DNA of 64,000 bases from Nymphaea colorata (taxonomy: Eukaryota; Streptophyta; Magnoliopsida; Nymphaeales; Nymphaeaceae). Where the stretch lies: the NCBI RefSeq assembly GCF_008831285.2, contig NC_045139.1, forward strand, positions 12,870,704-12,934,703, read 5' to 3'. Every line of letters starts with the position of its first letter. Positions within the stretch are counted from its first letter, which is position 1. The notes under the pieces are model-generated. The model was not told where the DNA came from. It saw nothing but the letters and a program-made list of their open reading frames with translations, and ran no database searches. Position numbers and translations under genes: made by a program. Positions 61,425 to 64,000 of this stretch are shown one piece after another.

Positions 61425-63971
61425 TAAAAGTCACAAAATAAGACCAAATACTGGTGTTTGCTAAACACAAGTTTTCCCCACTATCTGGCTCGGCAACAAG
61501 GCCAAAGAAGCTCAGCCACATGCACCAAAAAGAAAGAGAATAGGGTGCGATGAAAATGAGATCGTATGCTCTTCCTTTTTTCAGCTGATGCTGCATCATG
61601 TGTGGCTTTAGCTTGTCAAACTCTCCATGTGTCAAACGATGACCAGTGTTGATGAAGATGTTTATTATATTGGCTTTCCCCAAGAATAAAATGCTACTTC
61701 AAACCCTCAAGCATGATGGCAAAGCTGGTATGGTTGGCACCTTGATGGCACATCACTAGTTCAATCATCGTGGGTGCTACTCCTACAATATGGCTTTAGA
61801 TTTGGTCAACTCGGAACCAAGATGAAAGGTGCACCCTAACAACTCCAAGGTTGCTCTCATACGTCTCTAGGCTCATAAAGCATGAGGAAGAGAAGAAGCC
61901 TTTGCTAATCTTCAATTCATGTCAAGAATGCACTTCTATTTTGACAACTTTTTCTCCTCTTCCGCTTGGTTTGATGATGAGGCCCATATTGACCGTCAAC
62001 AGGGGGAAGCTCCTACTGCATTTGCATGGGATTCGTCTGGCAAAAAGCACGGGGCCACGGCCAACAAGACTCCAAGGAGGAGAAAGTGATAAACGGAAGT
62101 GGGGGCTCCACCATCGACTGTTCGATTCCTCATCTTCTGGATCCCCAACGGACGGTCTCGATTTTACGGGATGCCTTTGATATTAGAGGAACCAACCGAC
62201 GCGCGAAACGTGTTCCGGTCCGCTTTTCCCAAAGTAAGGACTGGGGCTATAAAAATCAACGCCCTCGTAGATGTAAGATGCCGCGCTTTCGGTGGGGTTG
62301 GCGTCCTCTCCCTGTCGCTGCATGTGCGCTCCGTGCCGTCCATCTTGCCGATGGTTGGTGGAGCGTACGGCGATGGCGACACGTTTGGGGATTCCTTTCC
62401 CTTTATCCTAATCGTACATGAGGCCTCCTGACAGTGTGGGGACCACCTAGTGCGCCCTAATACTCCAGATTCGTGGATGAGTGAAACCGGAAAAGTATTG
62501 CCTGTTTGATGGAAATTTAAACGGGTGAACATTTCCTTGGAAAGTCTTGGAGAGGAAAAGGTTTCCCATGGGAAACAAGCAGTTCCATGAGAAGGGCGCG
62601 CCTGTAAGCATGGGTGGCTACTTATGGGTGGCTACTTGCAGGCCTCAAGTCTAATGTTTCTGAGATACTAAAAAGTGACACACGAAGGGTTTCAAATAAT
62701 GGTAAACATCAAACCCGATAACCGAGAGGTATGAAGTTGCGGTTGAGTCCCGCCCACTTGGGCTGCAGCAGAACCCGAGTTTGTTGAGTCTTTGTCTGAT
62801 CCAGCCCAACCAGATGCCCAGCCTCATGAGGCATCTCAAGCTAGGATAGACTATTCCAAAGTAGGACACTTTGTCCGTGAAACAAGCTGTGCAATTGTGT
62901 CGCTTTCAGTGCTAAAATCAGTCGCACCTGTCAAGAGGGTACAGTAGCTCCCCTGAGTCACTTTGTCACACAACAAATATAAGCCTAATCTCCTACATGC
63001 TGCTCCCCAGCGCTTCTACATAGGGATATCTTCTCATTTTTACCTTCTAGGCTGCTAATTCTTCGGGTAGTTGAAGAACGCTAAGCTGGGTCTAGGAGTT
63101 GGACCAAGTAGTTGGTGGCTTGGTTGAGAGACCCAGAGAGATAAAGAGTATAATGTTCTCTTCTTGCAGGCAACCCACATATAAAATATATTTCCCTTTA
63201 CCAAGTCCGGAAAAAAAAGTCATCTCCCTAGACCAAGTCAAAATAAGTTTGATTCACTTTTGAATTGGAGTCAAATTATTTAGAGTCAGGCAAGGAATAT
63301 CAAGTTTAAAAGTGTTTGTATATGAATTCATTTCATTAAAAAACATTGTATCCAGTATGAATCAAGTTTAATCTCAGCTTGTTATACAAACCAAACAATA
63401 TACGAACAAACTGAAAAGAAGTTATTCCTGCTATAAAATGACTTGGGTCGACTCTTGATGAGCATGAGCTGTACGTTTCTGATCACCCTAACCTCTCTCT
63501 CTCTCCCTCCCCCCCCCCCCCACCCACCACGCAAACAGTTTCTTTTCTCCCCTTCATCTTCATCAATCATCCATCATCTTCATCTCCTCCTTTCTTTGCA
63601 TTTGTCCATGAATTTTGCACACATACATGATGGTGGCAACTCAAGCATGCAAGTGTCCTTAAGTTTCCATTTTTTCATGGTAGTTCCTAATCACATGGTT
63701 GGGTTATCCAAGTTTACTTTCTGTAAGGTTTTTTCCTTTCAGGCCACTGCTTGTGAATTGGTTATGGGAACAAATAATGAATAAATGGATGGTAGACTTG
63801 AGCTGAATTATTATTGGATTAGCTAATGTTTTGCATGCACTTTTATGCCAATAATGTGCCATAAACATTTGAAATTGGATGGAGTTAATGTGTCAAAACC
63901 ATTTTAATAATTATCATTAATTTTTAACATTTGTTTCTTTTTTCAATTGTGTAGTGGTAGTTCTTGTGGAC

Positions 63972-63998
63972 GAGAGAGAGAGAGAGAGAGAGAGAGAG
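63972..63998 (+). repeat. GA microsatellite at the window end
   Basis: (GA)13, cut by the window edge. Confidence 0.5.
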
Positions 63999-64000
63999 TG

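Larger units (their letters stand above)
60065..64000. other. MADS-box upstream region and spacer
   Basis: Includes the MADS promoter side, a TC microsatellite, the Tourist-like MITE and a GC-richer patch at 62000-62430 with overlapping plus-strand frames of 110-131 codons and a TATAAAAA at 62248. These frames match no family I know. A 16-bp palindrome GTTTCCCATGGGAAAC lies at 62561-62576. Confidence 0.5.

Overview
The window is nuclear DNA of a flowering plant. It carries two spliced protein-coding genes with plant exon structures, AT-rich introns and spacers, many dinucleotide microsatellites, a mitochondrial DNA insertion, several LTR and non-LTR retroelements, and an endogenous plant pararetrovirus. 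I cannot name the species. All calls come from reading motifs, splice sites and repeats directly; no search was run.

Layout. 1-8.35 kb: AT-rich DNA with microsatellites and no recognisable gene. 8.40-8.51 kb: a small perfect-ended palindromic element. 8.51-10.14 kb: nuclear copy of mitochondrial DNA with broken LSU and SSU rRNA fragments. 10.74-12.52 kb: candidate non-autonomous DNA transposon with arrays of a short motif inside each end. 14.0-14.57 kb: polypyrimidine minisatellite. 15.3-28.75 kb: an endogenous caulimovirid-like pararetrovirus in two inverted arms meeting near 24.83 kb, the left arm split by a complete 6.07-kb Ty1/copia element (16896-22969, TTATG target duplication), then a third short viral piece. 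29.24-30.34 kb: Ty3/gypsy fragment. 30.35-31.56 kb: internally deleted Ty1/copia. 33.57-42.19 kb: a 10-exon HEMERA/pTAC12 gene on the plus strand. 42.2-46.4 kb: spacer. 46.37-60.06 kb: a 7-exon MIKC-type MADS-box gene on the minus strand, whose 9.4-kb fifth intron holds two Ty1/copia remnants and LINE remnants. 60.1-64 kb: spacer with a Tourist-like MITE and a GC-richer patch.

The two host genes are convergent and look intact: HEMERA assembles to 539 codons and the MADS gene to 204 codons with all phases consistent. HEMERA proteins act in plastid transcription and phytochrome signalling. MIKC MADS proteins are DNA-binding regulators, often of flowering. No functional link between the two is implied. 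The retroelements and viral copies are all degenerate, with stops, frameshifts, deletions and catalytic substitutions.

Most notable points: the MADS gene's last two exons lie 9.4 kb beyond the fifth exon across a retroelement cluster; its fourth intron appears to start with GC rather than GT, ten bases from a polypyrimidine microsatellite; and the pararetrovirus forms a long inverted repeat that, if transcribed, would fold into double-stranded RNA. [Form note: the original answer gave no confidence values; the 0.5 in every feature is a placeholder required by the schema, not an estimate.]
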